From: Knoellia sp. S7-12
GTDB lineage: Bacteria; Actinomycetota; Actinomycetes; Actinomycetales; Dermatophilaceae
Reading direction: 5' to 3'
DNA: 64,000 nt
Assembly (NCBI RefSeq): GCF_040518285.1
Contig: NZ_CP155449.1
Span: forward strand, 2,480,001 to 2,544,000
Shown: piece after piece, positions 7,554 through 16,111 of the stretch
How the letters are laid out: each line of letters starts with the position of its first letter
How positions within the stretch are numbered: position 1 is the stretch's first letter
The notes under the pieces: generated by a model
Database searches by the model: none
Told to the model about the DNA's origin: nothing
Seen by the model: only the letters and a program-made list of their open reading frames with translations
Made by a program: the position numbers and the translations under genes

Positions 7554-9212
7554 ATGGCCTCCAAGCCCACCATCCTTGCCGTGGATGACGATCCGGTGGT
7601 GTCCCAGGCGATAGCGCGCGACCTTCGCAAGCGCTATGGCGGGGAGTACAGGTTGGTGTCGGCCACCTCAGGGGTCGAGGCCCTCGGGCTGCTGGACGAG
7701 CTGATCCTGCGAGACCGGTCAGTGGCGCTTGTGGTCTCGGACCAGATGATGCCGCAGATGACCGGGATCGAGATGCTGGCGGAGGTGCGCGAGAAGTCCC
7801 CTGAGTCCAAGCTCCTGCTCCTGACGGCCTATGCCGACACCGACGTCGCCATCAGGGCGATCAACGACATCGCCCTCGACTACTACATGTTCAAGCCCTG
7901 GGACCCGCCCGAGGAGCACCTCTACCCCATCGTCGACGGTCTCCTCGACGACTGGATCGGCGCACACCCGCCGGAGATCTCTGAGGTGCGCGTTCTCGGC
8001 CACCGGTGGTCGGAGCGCAGCTACGAGATCAAGACCTTCTTGGCGCGCAACCATGTTCCCTACCGATGGCTGGACCTGGAGCGCGACGAAGAGGCACGAC
8101 TCCTCCTGGATCTCGCGAACCGAACGGTTGACGACCTCCCTCTGGTCCTGGTGCCAGACGGTGACTCGCTGGCCTCTCCGTCGACGCGTGAGCTCGCCAC
8201 CGCGCTGGGCCTGCGCACCCGAGCGGAGCAACCCCTCTATGACCTGTGCATCGTCGGGGCCGGACCGGCCGGCCTCGCCGCGGCCGTGTACGCAGCCTCG
8301 GAGGGACTGTCCACGGTGGTCGTCGAGCGTGACGCACCGGGGGGTCAGGCAGCCCAGAGCGCGTCGATCGAGAACTATCTCGGCTTCCCGAAGGGTCTGT
8401 CGGGAGCGGACCTGACCCACCGAGCCGTGGCCCAGGCGGCCCGGTTCGGCGCGGAGACCGTCCTCGCGAGTGACGTCACCGGGTTCGAGACGAGAGGGCC
8501 TGTCCGCGCAGTCCTTCTCGAGGGTGGCGACGCCATCGAGGCGCGGGCCGTCCTGGTGGCCACAGGCGTGTCCTACCGTCGCCTCGATGCGCCCGGGGTC
8601 AAGGAGCTCGCTCTGCGAGGTGTGTACTACGGGGCCTCGGCGAACGAGGCCCTTCAGTGCGAGGACGAGGACGTCTACATCGTGGGTGCTGCGAACTCCG
8701 CCGGGCAGGCGGTGCTGAACTTCGCCCGGCATGCGCGGCGTGTCGTGATGCTGGTGCGCGGACATGAGCTGGCCGCCGGGATGTCGCAGTATCTGGTCGA
8801 CCGGATCCGCTCGACGCCGAACGTCGAGGTGCGGCTAGGCACCGAGGTCGCAGCCGTCTCCGGATCGGGACATCTCGAGCGCCTCACCCTCGTTGACCGT
8901 GCGTCGGGAGACGAGGAGGAGGTGAAGACCAGCTGGCTCTTCGTCTTCATCGGCGCCACTCCCCGCACCGACTGGGTGGGCGAGGTGGCCCGCGATGCGA
9001 AAGGCTTCCTCGTGACCGGGCAGGAGATGATCGCGAGCCCAGGTGGGGAAAGGTGGCCGCTCCCGCGTGCACCCTTCGCGCTGGAAACCAGCGTCCCCGG
9101 GGTCTTCGCTGCAGGTGATGTCCGGCAGGACTCGATGAAGCGTGTCGCTTCGGCGGTCGGCGAAGGTGCCATGTCGGTCTATCTGGTCCACCGCTACCTG
9201 GCGACGATCTGA
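7554..9212 (+). CDS. Response regulator / glutaredoxin-like / thioredoxin reductase-like flavoprotein without redox cysteines
   Basis: A 552-aa three-domain fusion. Residues 5-125 are a receiver domain with acidic pocket DDD (11-13), phosphoacceptor Asp63 in VVSDQMMP, Thr91 and Lys114. Residues about 145-222 resemble glutaredoxin (VRVLGHRWSERSYEIKTFL), but the CxxC site reads Ser-Glu-Arg-Ser (153-156). Residues about 229-550 are a thioredoxin-reductase-like FAD/NAD(P) module with GAGPAG (235-240), a second nucleotide-binding loop GAANSAGQA (378-386) and the FAD motif VFAAGDVRQDS. The position of the TrxR active-site CxxC reads YGASANE (about 359-365). Only Cys232 and Cys369 are present. It overlaps the downstream histidine kinase as TGATG, so the two are translationally coupled. 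The receiver is probably phosphorylated by that kinase; the reaction of the flavin module is unknown. Confidence 0.85.
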   Translation: MASKPTILAVDDDPVVSQAIARDLRKRYGGEYRLVSATSGVEALGLLDELILRDRSVALVVSDQMMPQMTGIEMLAEVREKSPESKLLLLTAYADTDVAIRAINDIALDYYMFKPWDPPEEHLYPIVDGLLDDWIGAHPPEISEVRVLGHRWSERSYEIKTFLARNHVPYRWLDLERDEEARLLLDLANRTVDDLPLVLVPDGDSLASPSTRELATALGLRTRAEQPLYDLCIVGAGPAGLAAAVYAASEGLSTVVVERDAPGGQAAQSASIENYLGFPKGLSGADLTHRAVAQAARFGAETVLASDVTGFETRGPVRAVLLEGGDAIEARAVLVATGVSYRRLDAPGVKELALRGVYYGASANEALQCEDEDVYIVGAANSAGQAVLNFARHARRVVMLVRGHELAAGMSQYLVDRIRSTPNVEVRLGTEVAAVSGSGHLERLTLVDRASGDEEEVKTSWLFVFIGATPRTDWVGEVARDAKGFLVTGQEMIASPGGERWPLPRAPFALETSVPGVFAAGDVRQDSMKRVASAVGEGAMSVYLVHRYLATI

Positions 9213-10600
9213 TGACGCTCGAGGACCTGCGCCGGATCCCGCTGTTCGACGATCTGAGCGACGCGCAGCTCGGACAGCTCGTGGATGCAGGCAGCGAGAT
9301 GGTCGCCGAGCCGGGCGAGGAGCTGTGGCGCGAGGGCCAACCTGCCGACACCTGGTGGGTCATGCTGGAGGGTTCGGTGAACCTGCTCAAGCGCGTTGGC
9401 AAGGAGGAGACGGTCGTCGGGGCCATGACCACCCCGGGACAGTGGGCGGGCGGGTTCGCCGCCTGGGACCCCAACGCGCTGTGCTTCGCGACAGGTCACG
9501 TGGTGGAGCGCACACGACTCCTGCGTGTCCCTTCCCGCGACCTCGGCAGGCTCGGCAACGAGTGGTTCGCGTTCGGGGTGCACTTCATCCGCGGACTCGT
9601 CGACACCGTGCGGCGAGTGGAGTCCAACGCCCGACAGCGCGAGGCCCTTGTCGCGCTGGGGACGCTCGCGGCCGGGCTGGCCCACGAGATCAACAACCCC
9701 GCCGCGGCCGCCACTCGGGCCGTGGACTCGCTGGCGACGACCTCGCAGGCCCTGGTCTCGTCCATGCTGCGCCTGGTGTCGCAAGGCATCACGCCGGAGC
9801 AGGTGGTTCGACTGGAGGAGCTGCGGCGCGTCGCTGCTCCGCAGGCAACGGCGCTCGATCGGCTCGCGGTGGCTGACCGTGAGGACGAGCTGTCGGACTG
9901 GCTCGCGGACCACGGTGTGGATGAGGCCTGGACGCTCGCTCCCGCCCTGGCTGCAGCGGGAATGGACACGAGGTGGTGCGACGAGGTGGAGGAGGCCCTT
10001 GGGTCGGCCGCGCTCGCACCCGGCATCGAGTGGGTGGCCCACTCGCTGACCGTGCACACGCTGTTGTCGGAGGTCAAGGACGCGACCGGTCGCATCTCCA
10101 GCCTCGTCGGGGCCGTGCGCTCGTACTCCCAGCTCGATCGTGCAGGAGTGCAGCGCATCGACGTGGTCGAGGGGCTCGAGAGCACGCTCACGATGCTCGC
10201 CCACAAGCTCGAGGGCATCACCGTCGAGCGCGACTTCACCCCAGAGGTGCCGACGATCGAGGGCATCCCGGGCGAGCTCAACCAGGTGTGGACGAACCTG
10301 ATCGACAACGCCGTGGACGCCATGGACGGGGTGGGCACCCTTCGCGTGTCGACCCATCTCGACGAGCTTGGGCTCGTCATCGTGACGATCGAGGACTCCG
10401 GCCCCGGTATGCCTGCCGATGTGCAGGCGCGTGCCTTCGAGCCGTTCTACACCACGAAGGACGTGGGCAAGGGCACCGGACTCGGACTCGACATCTCCCG
10501 ACGGATCGTCGTCCAACGCCACTCCGGAGACATCTCGATCGACTCGCGTCCCGGCCAGACCAGCATGCGGGTGAGCCTGCCGGTGGGCGGGCAGAGCTGA
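9212..10600 (+). CDS. Soluble histidine kinase with N-terminal cyclic nucleotide-binding domain
   Basis: A 462-aa cytoplasmic sensor kinase with no membrane segment. Residues about 8-120 form a cNMP-binding/CRP-like sensor domain (IPLFDDLSDAQLGQL, MLEGSVNLLK). The dimerisation box LAAGLAHEINNPAAA carries the phosphoryl His158. A long helical insert (about 175-275) precedes the HATPase domain with N-box NLIDNAVDAM, G1 box EDSGPGMP, F-box FEPFYTTK and G2 box GKGTGLGLDI. The ATG overlaps the flavoprotein stop codon. The partner receiver is the N-terminal domain of that flavoprotein, giving a closed two-gene phosphorelay. The cNMP pocket lacks an obvious RxAx(S/A) motif, so the ligand is uncertain. 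Confidence 0.88.
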   Translation: MTLEDLRRIPLFDDLSDAQLGQLVDAGSEMVAEPGEELWREGQPADTWWVMLEGSVNLLKRVGKEETVVGAMTTPGQWAGGFAAWDPNALCFATGHVVERTRLLRVPSRDLGRLGNEWFAFGVHFIRGLVDTVRRVESNARQREALVALGTLAAGLAHEINNPAAAATRAVDSLATTSQALVSSMLRLVSQGITPEQVVRLEELRRVAAPQATALDRLAVADREDELSDWLADHGVDEAWTLAPALAAAGMDTRWCDEVEEALGSAALAPGIEWVAHSLTVHTLLSEVKDATGRISSLVGAVRSYSQLDRAGVQRIDVVEGLESTLTMLAHKLEGITVERDFTPEVPTIEGIPGELNQVWTNLIDNAVDAMDGVGTLRVSTHLDELGLVIVTIEDSGPGMPADVQARAFEPFYTTKDVGKGTGLGLDISRRIVVQRHSGDISIDSRPGQTSMRVSLPVGGQS

Positions 10601-10810
10601 TCCCGGCCGGACATGCGGTGGCTGGTTCGAGTCACCCGTGGTTGCGTCGTGGAGGGACTCCTCGCACTCAGGGACCCGCACGCACCGACACATGACCCGC
10701 CAGGGCTTTGACGGTGAGGACTACGTCGGCCAGCCCAATGGTCGACGAGGACCACTGGACCACCCTCAAGGACTACCAGCACATGGAGATCCCTCAGCCC
10801 TGACCGACCC

Positions 10811-10829
10811 GTGGGGTCCCGGACCCCAC
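10811..10829. terminator. Short perfect palindrome upstream of nadA
   Basis: GTGGGGTCC and GGACCCCAC flank a single central C. It could terminate the upstream kinase transcript, or be an operator; the loop is too tight for a classical terminator unless the stem is shortened to 8 bp. Confidence 0.35.
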
Positions 10830-10866
10830 GCTCAGGGCAGGCAGCACACCCACCTGGCACGCGGCA

Positions 10867-10872
10867 TACGAT
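10867..10872 (+). promoter_or_regulatory. -10 box of nadA, leaderless
   Basis: TACGAT lies 6 bases before the nadA GTG at 10879, inside one copy of the recurrent octamer CGGCATAC. Confidence 0.5.
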
Positions 10873-10878
10873 CGTCGT

Positions 10879-12072
10879 GTGACGACCACGCCCATTGCCC
10901 CGCTCCCGCTCCTTGTCCTCGGCCAGGGACGCGACCTGCGCTCCGAGCGCGGCGTCGAGTGCCCCGGCGACCTCCCGGCGCCGTCGGACCCCAACCTGGT
11001 CGCCCGGGCGCGTGCCGCCAAGGAGGCTCTCGGGGACAAGGTGTTCGTCCTGGGTCACCACTACCAGCGCAACGAGGTCATCGAGTTCGCCGATGTCACC
11101 GGCGACTCGTTCAAGCTGGCCAAGGAGGCTGCGGCGCGCCCCGACGCCCCGTGGATCGTCTTCTGCGGCGTCCACTTCATGGCCGAGTCGGCCGACATCC
11201 TCACGAGCGAGCACCAGACCGTGATCCTGCCCGACCTCGCAGCTGGTTGCTCCATGGCCGACATGGCGGCGATCGCGCAGGTCGAGGACTGCTGGGAGCA
11301 GTTGGCGCAGGCAGGCGTTGCTGACCAGACCGTCCCCGTGACCTACATGAACTCCTCGGCCGCGATCAAGGCCTTCACCGGCCGTCACTCCGGCACCGTC
11401 TGCACGTCCTCGAACGCCAAGACGGCGCTCACATGGGCGCTCGGTGAGTCCGGCGGGGTCGAGGGCGAGGGCAAGGTGCTCTTCCTCCCCGACCAGCACC
11501 TCGGCCGCAACACGTGGGCGCGCGACCTCGGCGGGTCGCTCGACGACTGCGTCGTCTGGGACCCGCACCGTCCCATGGGTGGCCTGACCATCGAGCAGGT
11601 GCAGGCCGCCCGGATGATCCTGTGGCGCGGACACTGCTCGGTGCACGGGCGCTTCACGACAGCGGCCGTCGAAGCAGCCCGCGCTGGCATCCCCGACGTC
11701 AAGATCATCGTCCACCCAGAGTGCCGCCACGAGGTCGTCGAGCTGGCCGACGAGGTCGGATCGACCGAGAAGATCATCCAGACCATCGCCGCTGCCCCCG
11801 ATGGCACCGCCTGGGCAGTCGGTACCGAGCTCAACCTCGTCCAGCGCCTGGGCCAGATGTTCCCCAAGCAGCGGATCACCTTCCTCGAGAAGAATGTCTG
11901 CTACTGCTCGACGATGAACCGGATCGACCTGCCGCACCTCGTGTGGACGCTCGAGTCACTTGTCGAAGGGCGCGTCGTCAACGCGATCCGGGTCGACGCA
12001 CAGGTCGCCGCTGACGCCAAGGAGGCTCTCGACCAGATGCTGGCCCTGCCCGGCGAGACCAGCAAGGACTGA
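10879..12072 (+). CDS. nadA: Quinolinate synthase A
   Basis: Condenses iminoaspartate with dihydroxyacetone phosphate to quinolinate in de novo NAD synthesis, using a 4Fe-4S cluster. The 397-aa protein has the NadA blocks FVLGHHYQRNEVIEFAD, GDSFKLAKEAA, FCGVHFMAESADIL, DLAAGCSMADM, TYMNSSAAIKAFTG, CTSSNA, FLPDQHLGRNTW, GHCSVHGRFT, HPECRHEVVE, GTELNLVQRL and CYCSTMNRIDLPHL. Cluster ligand cysteines are in AAGCSMAD, HPECRHE and the CYCSTM region. The start is a leaderless-type GTG. nadB and nadC are not adjacent, unlike in many actinobacteria, so the pathway is split or elsewhere. Confidence 0.95.
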   Translation: MTTTPIAPLPLLVLGQGRDLRSERGVECPGDLPAPSDPNLVARARAAKEALGDKVFVLGHHYQRNEVIEFADVTGDSFKLAKEAAARPDAPWIVFCGVHFMAESADILTSEHQTVILPDLAAGCSMADMAAIAQVEDCWEQLAQAGVADQTVPVTYMNSSAAIKAFTGRHSGTVCTSSNAKTALTWALGESGGVEGEGKVLFLPDQHLGRNTWARDLGGSLDDCVVWDPHRPMGGLTIEQVQAARMILWRGHCSVHGRFTTAAVEAARAGIPDVKIIVHPECRHEVVELADEVGSTEKIIQTIAAAPDGTAWAVGTELNLVQRLGQMFPKQRITFLEKNVCYCSTMNRIDLPHLVWTLESLVEGRVVNAIRVDAQVAADAKEALDQMLALPGETSKD

Positions 12073-12083
12073 CGCACGACCGG

Positions 12084-13025
12084 TCAGGTGAGGCGGACCC
12101 ACTTCTGTCGACTTCCCGCCGGGGAGCAACCGCCGTCCGCGCTGGTCGTGGTCATGACCCCCAGATCGATGACAACCGAGGAGAAGCGCAGCACGCACTC
12201 AGCTCCCTCGGTGGCATCGGGCCGGAACACTGGAGGCGCGTCGTCTGACACCGTCACCCGGCCACGCTGGTCGGGGTTGGTCGCTCCATCACCGTCGTCA
12301 TCGACAACATATGAGAGGACGTCGCCTCCCCAGGGGCTTCCCACGGCCAGGACTGTGCCCGTCTCCGCGTGCAGCCAGACGCCGTTGATGAAGGGCGACC
12401 ACTGGATGGACCCCGGGTCGTCCGTCGTGGACTTCGGGGAGAGCTCGCCGCTCGGGTACGGCGCGGGAGCGACGCGCTCGAGGTCCATCTCCCCGGTCTC
12501 GATGCGGCAGGGGCTCGTCAGCAACACGATCGTGACCACCCCCGGACGCACGTTCCTGATGCGCCACGTCTCGTCGCATTGCTCCGCTGACTTCACGGTG
12601 TAGACCTCGCCGGAGCGCGCAACGATCCGGTCACCCGCGTGCCCCTTGAGATAGTCGTCGGCGGTGGAGTGCGCGGAGAACTCGCCCTCTGCGGTGAACT
12701 CCCAGACCCACGGGCTGTCTGGCACGTTCTGCCACGTGCCGACGAGGTCGGCGGGGACGAGGGGCTGGTCCGACACCGGCAATCCCGCGGGACGCGATAG
12801 CTCCCGATCTCCCTGCCGCTGCGCCACGCCAACCGTGAGGACGACGAGCACAGCTGCCGCTGCCACTGCCAACCGCCACCGCCGATGCGACGACTCCGTA
12901 CGCGCCTTCACCTCGATGAGGCCGTTCAGCCCGCTCTCCATCCGTGCGACGTCATGGTCCGTCACCGCCACGTCGTCCATGGCCTCGTGCAGCGCGACGT
13001 GCAAGGCGAGCTCCTGGGCGTTCAC
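12084..13025 (-). CDS. Membrane-anchored partner of the ECF sigma factor, possible anti-sigma factor
   Basis: A 313-aa protein starting at a GTG that overlaps the sigma-factor stop (GTGA). Residues 1-45 are a helical cytoplasmic head (ALHEAMDDVAVTDHDVARM), followed by one membrane segment (about 53-69, LAVAAAAVLVVLTVGVA). A large extracytoplasmic part resembles a lipocalin-like sensor: LVGTWQNVPDSPWVWEF and EGEFSAHSTADDY, with four to six cysteines. The HxxxCxxC zinc motif of ZAS anti-sigma factors is absent. The role is inferred from the operon and topology. It lies convergent with nadA, only 11 bp away. Confidence 0.7.
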   Translation of the reverse strand: MNAQELALHVALHEAMDDVAVTDHDVARMESGLNGLIEVKARTESSHRRWRLAVAAAAVLVVLTVGVAQRQGDRELSRPAGLPVSDQPLVPADLVGTWQNVPDSPWVWEFTAEGEFSAHSTADDYLKGHAGDRIVARSGEVYTVKSAEQCDETWRIRNVRPGVVTIVLLTSPCRIETGEMDLERVAPAPYPSGELSPKSTTDDPGSIQWSPFINGVWLHAETGTVLAVGSPWGGDVLSYVVDDDGDGATNPDQRGRVTVSDDAPPVFRPDATEGAECVLRFSSVVIDLGVMTTTSADGGCSPAGSRQKWVRLT

Positions 13026-13564
13026 GGTGCCACCTCCAGTCCGACGTGCAGTGCGGCCAAGGCCCGGCTGGCGTGCTTCTTGACTGACCCCACCGACACC
13101 TGCAACAGCTCGGCGGTCTGGCGTTCGGTGAGGTCGAGGTAGTAGCGGCACACGATGACCTCGCGCTGACGCGTGGGGAGGGTTCTGACCTGGCTCGCGA
13201 TGCGTTGGGATGCCTCATGCGCGAGAGCGTCAATGTCGGCACCTGGCAACTCGACAAGGTCGGGACGGAGTGGTTGGACCACGCGGACCGTGCGTGCCCG
13301 CTGCCGGTGCACCGACCGGCAGCGATTGACGACGGCGGCCCGGAGGTAGGCCCGGCTCGCCGAGTGGTCCCGCAGCGAGCCCCAGTTCCGGTGGAGCGAG
13401 ATGAACGCGTCCTGGGCCGCCTCCTCGGCCGCTCCGCGGTCCCCCGTGAGGGCGTAGCCCAGGCGGACGAGGTCTGCGCAGTGCGCCCGGAAGAGCGCGC
13501 CGATGGCTTCGTCACGACCTACGTCGGTGACCGTGTCCGGCACACCCGTGCTGGCCCGGTTCAT
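13022..13564 (-). CDS. ECF sigma factor, SigE-like family
   Basis: A 180-aa RNA polymerase sigma factor. Region 2 is visible as ALFRAHCADLVRLGYALTG and EEAAQDAFISLHRNW, followed by SRAYLRAAVVNRCRSVHRQR. Region 4 is LPTRQREVIVCRYYLDLTE with the helix-turn-helix VSVGSVKKHASRALAAL. The start is placed at ATG 13564 because upstream in-frame sequence has no sigma homology. Stop and start codons of the sigma and putative anti-sigma genes overlap. No close copy of an autoregulatory promoter could be identified in the 227 bp upstream. Confidence 0.9.
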   Translation of the reverse strand: MNRASTGVPDTVTDVGRDEAIGALFRAHCADLVRLGYALTGDRGAAEEAAQDAFISLHRNWGSLRDHSASRAYLRAAVVNRCRSVHRQRARTVRVVQPLRPDLVELPGADIDALAHEASQRIASQVRTLPTRQREVIVCRYYLDLTERQTAELLQVSVGSVKKHASRALAALHVGLEVAP

Positions 13565-13791
13565 CGATCGCAGAAGTGGACTCACACCAAGAGAGTCGCA
13601 CCGGAGAGCCAAAAGGTTGACCGCCCACGAGAACTGGTCACCCAACTGCCTCTTGGGGGCCCTCATGGTGCGCGGGCCCAGCCACCGTTCGCGAATCATG
13701 GGCGCTGCACCCACCGTTCGATGGAGCGAGCCTCACTAACGTCACCGGGACCAGGGCACCAACGACGATGCCCGGAACCCGGGAGACCGAC

Positions 13792-15012
13792 ATGGTTCGC
13801 ACCCACAAGCTCCTTCGCTGGACGACCGCACTGGCGGTGGCCGCCGCAGCAACGTTGGGAGTGGTCCTGGCGCAGACAGCATCAGCAGCCACCCTGCAAC
13901 AGGTCCCGTCGTTCGGGTCCAACCCCGGCGCCCTGACGATGTGGAGCTACCGACCGGACACTGCGTCAGCCGGCGCTCCCCTGGTCATTGCCCTGCACGG
14001 CTGCACCCAGGACGCCAACACCTATCTCAACGGCTCGGGGTGGCGCGACCTCGCGGATCGCCGTGGCATCACCGTGGTCCTCCCGCAGCAGGGCACGGCC
14101 AACAACTCGAGCAAGTGCTTCAACTGGTTCCAGGCCGGGGATGTGACACGCGGTCAGGGTGAGGTCGCTTCGATCGCGTCGATGGTCCAGCACGCGATCA
14201 CGGCGTATTCCGCGAACTCGAGTCGCGTCTATGTCACCGGACTCTCCGGTGGAGGTGCCATGACGGCCAGCATGCTCGCGGCATACCCCGATCTGTTTGC
14301 TGGAGGTTCGGTCAACGCTGGCGTCGCGCACGGGTGCGCAACGACTGTGACACAGGCCTTTTCGTGCATGAACCCGGGCGTGGACAAGACGCCTCGCGCA
14401 TGGGGAGACCTTGCCCGCGCGGGGTATGCCGCGTGGTCCGGTCCTCGTCCCAAGGTCGCCATCTGGCACGGCCAGTCTGACACGACGGTGGCCCCGATGA
14501 ACGGTCGCGAGCTGCGCGACCAGTGGACCAATGTCGCAGGCGTCGCCCAATCCCCCACTGCCACAGGCTCGCTGGGATCGGGCGTGAACTGGTCGGAGTA
14601 CGGCGGTGGCGCGGTCCGCCTCACCGAGATCGCCGGGATGAGCCATGGCACGCCCGTCGACCCCGGCGCCGGTCCGACCCAGTGCGGCACGGCAGGCGCC
14701 TACTTCATCGACACGGTGTGCGGCGCCTACTACGACGCGCAGTTCTTCGGGATCATCGGTGCGTCGCCGTCGCCGACTCCCACCCCAACACCCACCACGT
14801 CCACGACTCCGACGCCGACTCCCACACCGACCGCCACGAGCACACCGACGTGTGTCACGGCCACGAACTACGCCCACGTCCAAGCGGGGCGCGCAAGACA
14901 CCAGGGCGGTTACGCGCTCGCCCTCGGTTCGAATGACAACCTGGGCCTGTACAACACCTTCTACACGTCAACGGTGCGCGAGACGAGTCCCAACTACTGG
15001 CAGAAGTGCTGA
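13792..15012 (+). CDS. Secreted PHB depolymerase-family esterase
   Basis: A 406-aa exported alpha/beta hydrolase. The Arg/Lys start, hydrophobic core and cleavage site after QTASA (about residue 32) form a signal peptide. The catalytic domain has an oxyanion region IALHGCTQDANTYLNGSGW, a GxSxG elbow GLSGGGAM (Ser152), WHGQSDTTVAP (Asp230) and GMSHGTP (His285), as in poly(3-hydroxybutyrate) depolymerases and feruloyl esterases. A Pro/Thr/Ser linker (about 324-352) leads to a 50-residue C-terminal module with cysteines at both ends (CVTATNYAHV to the final C), a type found on related secreted esterases. The ATG at 13792 follows GGGAGA. It is divergent from the sigma operon, which might control it (inference). 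Confidence 0.88.
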   Translation: MVRTHKLLRWTTALAVAAAATLGVVLAQTASAATLQQVPSFGSNPGALTMWSYRPDTASAGAPLVIALHGCTQDANTYLNGSGWRDLADRRGITVVLPQQGTANNSSKCFNWFQAGDVTRGQGEVASIASMVQHAITAYSANSSRVYVTGLSGGGAMTASMLAAYPDLFAGGSVNAGVAHGCATTVTQAFSCMNPGVDKTPRAWGDLARAGYAAWSGPRPKVAIWHGQSDTTVAPMNGRELRDQWTNVAGVAQSPTATGSLGSGVNWSEYGGGAVRLTEIAGMSHGTPVDPGAGPTQCGTAGAYFIDTVCGAYYDAQFFGIIGASPSPTPTPTPTTSTTPTPTPTPTATSTPTCVTATNYAHVQAGRARHQGGYALALGSNDNLGLYNTFYTSTVRETSPNYWQKC

Positions 15013-15017
15013 CGTGC

Positions 15018-16109
15018 TCAGAGGGTGATGAGGCCCTCGACGCCAACGTGCGGGTTGTTGCCCGGCGCGACGCGTTCGGCCTCGGGCGGCGGACCGGGCG
15101 GGGTGCCGTCACCGAACGGGCGACCCCCGAGCGACTCACGCCCGTGCGGCGTGGCCCATTCCGACAGGTCGGGTCCGAGCGGCACGACGCCGGTGGGGTT
15201 GATGTCGCGGTGGACCTCGTAGTAGTGGCTCTTGATCTGGACGAAGTCGGTCGTGTCGCCGAACCCCGGCGTCTGGAACAGGTCGCGCGCATAGGCCCAC
15301 AGCGTCGGCATCTCGGCGAGCTTGGTGCGGTTGCACTTGAAGTGACCGTGATAGACCGCGTCGAAGCGCGCGAGCGTCGTGAAGAGCCGGACGTCGGCCT
15401 CGGTGATCGTGTCACCGACGAGATGGCGCTGTGAGGCGAGACGCTCCTCGAGCCAGTCGAGAGCGGTGAACAACCGGTCGTATGCCGCGTCGTAGGCCTC
15501 TTGTGTCCCAGCAAAACCGCAGCGATAGACGCCGTTGTTGACCTCGGTGTAGACGCGCTTGTTGACCTCGTCGATCTCAGCACGCAGGTGCTCGGGATAG
15601 AGCTGCGGCGCGCCAGGGCGGTGGAACTCGGTCCACTCACCCGAGAAGTCCAGCGTCATCTGCGGGAAGTCGTTGGTGACGACTCCCCCGGTCGGTACGT
15701 CGACCATGGCCGGGACGGTGATGCCCTTGGGGTAGTCGGGGAACCGCGCGAGGTAGGCGTCCTTAACGCGCGGGATCTGCAACACCGGGTCGAGGCCACC
15801 GGGGTCGAGGTCGAAGGTCCAGGAGTTGGCGTCGTGCGTCGGTCCGCAGATGCCCATGGAGATCGCCTCCTCGAGACCGAGGAGTCGCCGGACGATGATC
15901 GCCCGGTTGGCCCACGGGCAGGCACGCGCGACGACGAGGCGGTAGCGGCCTGCCTCGACCGGCCACTGCTCACCGCGGCGGGTGATGCGGTCCTCGATGT
16001 AGGCCGTGTCTCGCTCGAAGGACGGCTCGACGTAGGAGCCCTGCGAGGACCCTGCGCCCCTGGTGTTGTCGGCGTTCGCCTTCTCGGAACCAGCGTTGGG
16101 ATTCGACAT
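15018..16109 (-). CDS. Xi-class glutathione S-transferase-like reductase, probably mycothiol dependent
   Basis: A 363-aa protein of the family of S-glutathionyl-hydroquinone reductases. The thioredoxin-fold N-terminal half contains the catalytic Cys64 in ARACPWANRA, the family's CPWA motif. Other blocks are GPTHDANSWTFDL, FPDYPKGITVPAMVDV, VVTNDFPQMTLDFS, LYPEHLRAEIDEVN and the C-terminal GDTITEADVRLFTTLARFD. The C-terminus is a Pro/Gly-rich extension of about 35 residues. Actinobacteria lack glutathione, so the thiol partner is likely mycothiol (inference from known physiology). It starts 2 bp after the M20 peptidase stop, so they are one operon. Confidence 0.88.
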   Translation of the reverse strand: MSNPNAGSEKANADNTRGAGSSQGSYVEPSFERDTAYIEDRITRRGEQWPVEAGRYRLVVARACPWANRAIIVRRLLGLEEAISMGICGPTHDANSWTFDLDPGGLDPVLQIPRVKDAYLARFPDYPKGITVPAMVDVPTGGVVTNDFPQMTLDFSGEWTEFHRPGAPQLYPEHLRAEIDEVNKRVYTEVNNGVYRCGFAGTQEAYDAAYDRLFTALDWLEERLASQRHLVGDTITEADVRLFTTLARFDAVYHGHFKCNRTKLAEMPTLWAYARDLFQTPGFGDTTDFVQIKSHYYEVHRDINPTGVVPLGPDLSEWATPHGRESLGGRPFGDGTPPGPPPEAERVAPGNNPHVGVEGLITL

Positions 16110-16111
16110 CG

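Larger units (their letters stand above)
10601..10878. other. Intergenic stretch with a possible short gene remnant
   Basis: No complete gene is supported. On the plus strand ATG 10738 opens a 21-codon frame ending TGA 10801-10803 that reads VDEDHWTTLKDYQHMEIPQP after the Met. Just upstream a different frame from ATG 10692 reads MTRQGFDGEDYVGQP. The two could be the frameshifted 3' end of a lost gene; neither is recognised. The distal part holds a small palindrome and the nadA promoter. Confidence 0.3.

Noticed and set aside
10601..10878. UBP-type zinc finger gene, which I recall near similar flavoprotein/kinase pairs
   Set aside because: No frame in this gap shows the Cys/His pattern of that finger; only weak fragments remain.
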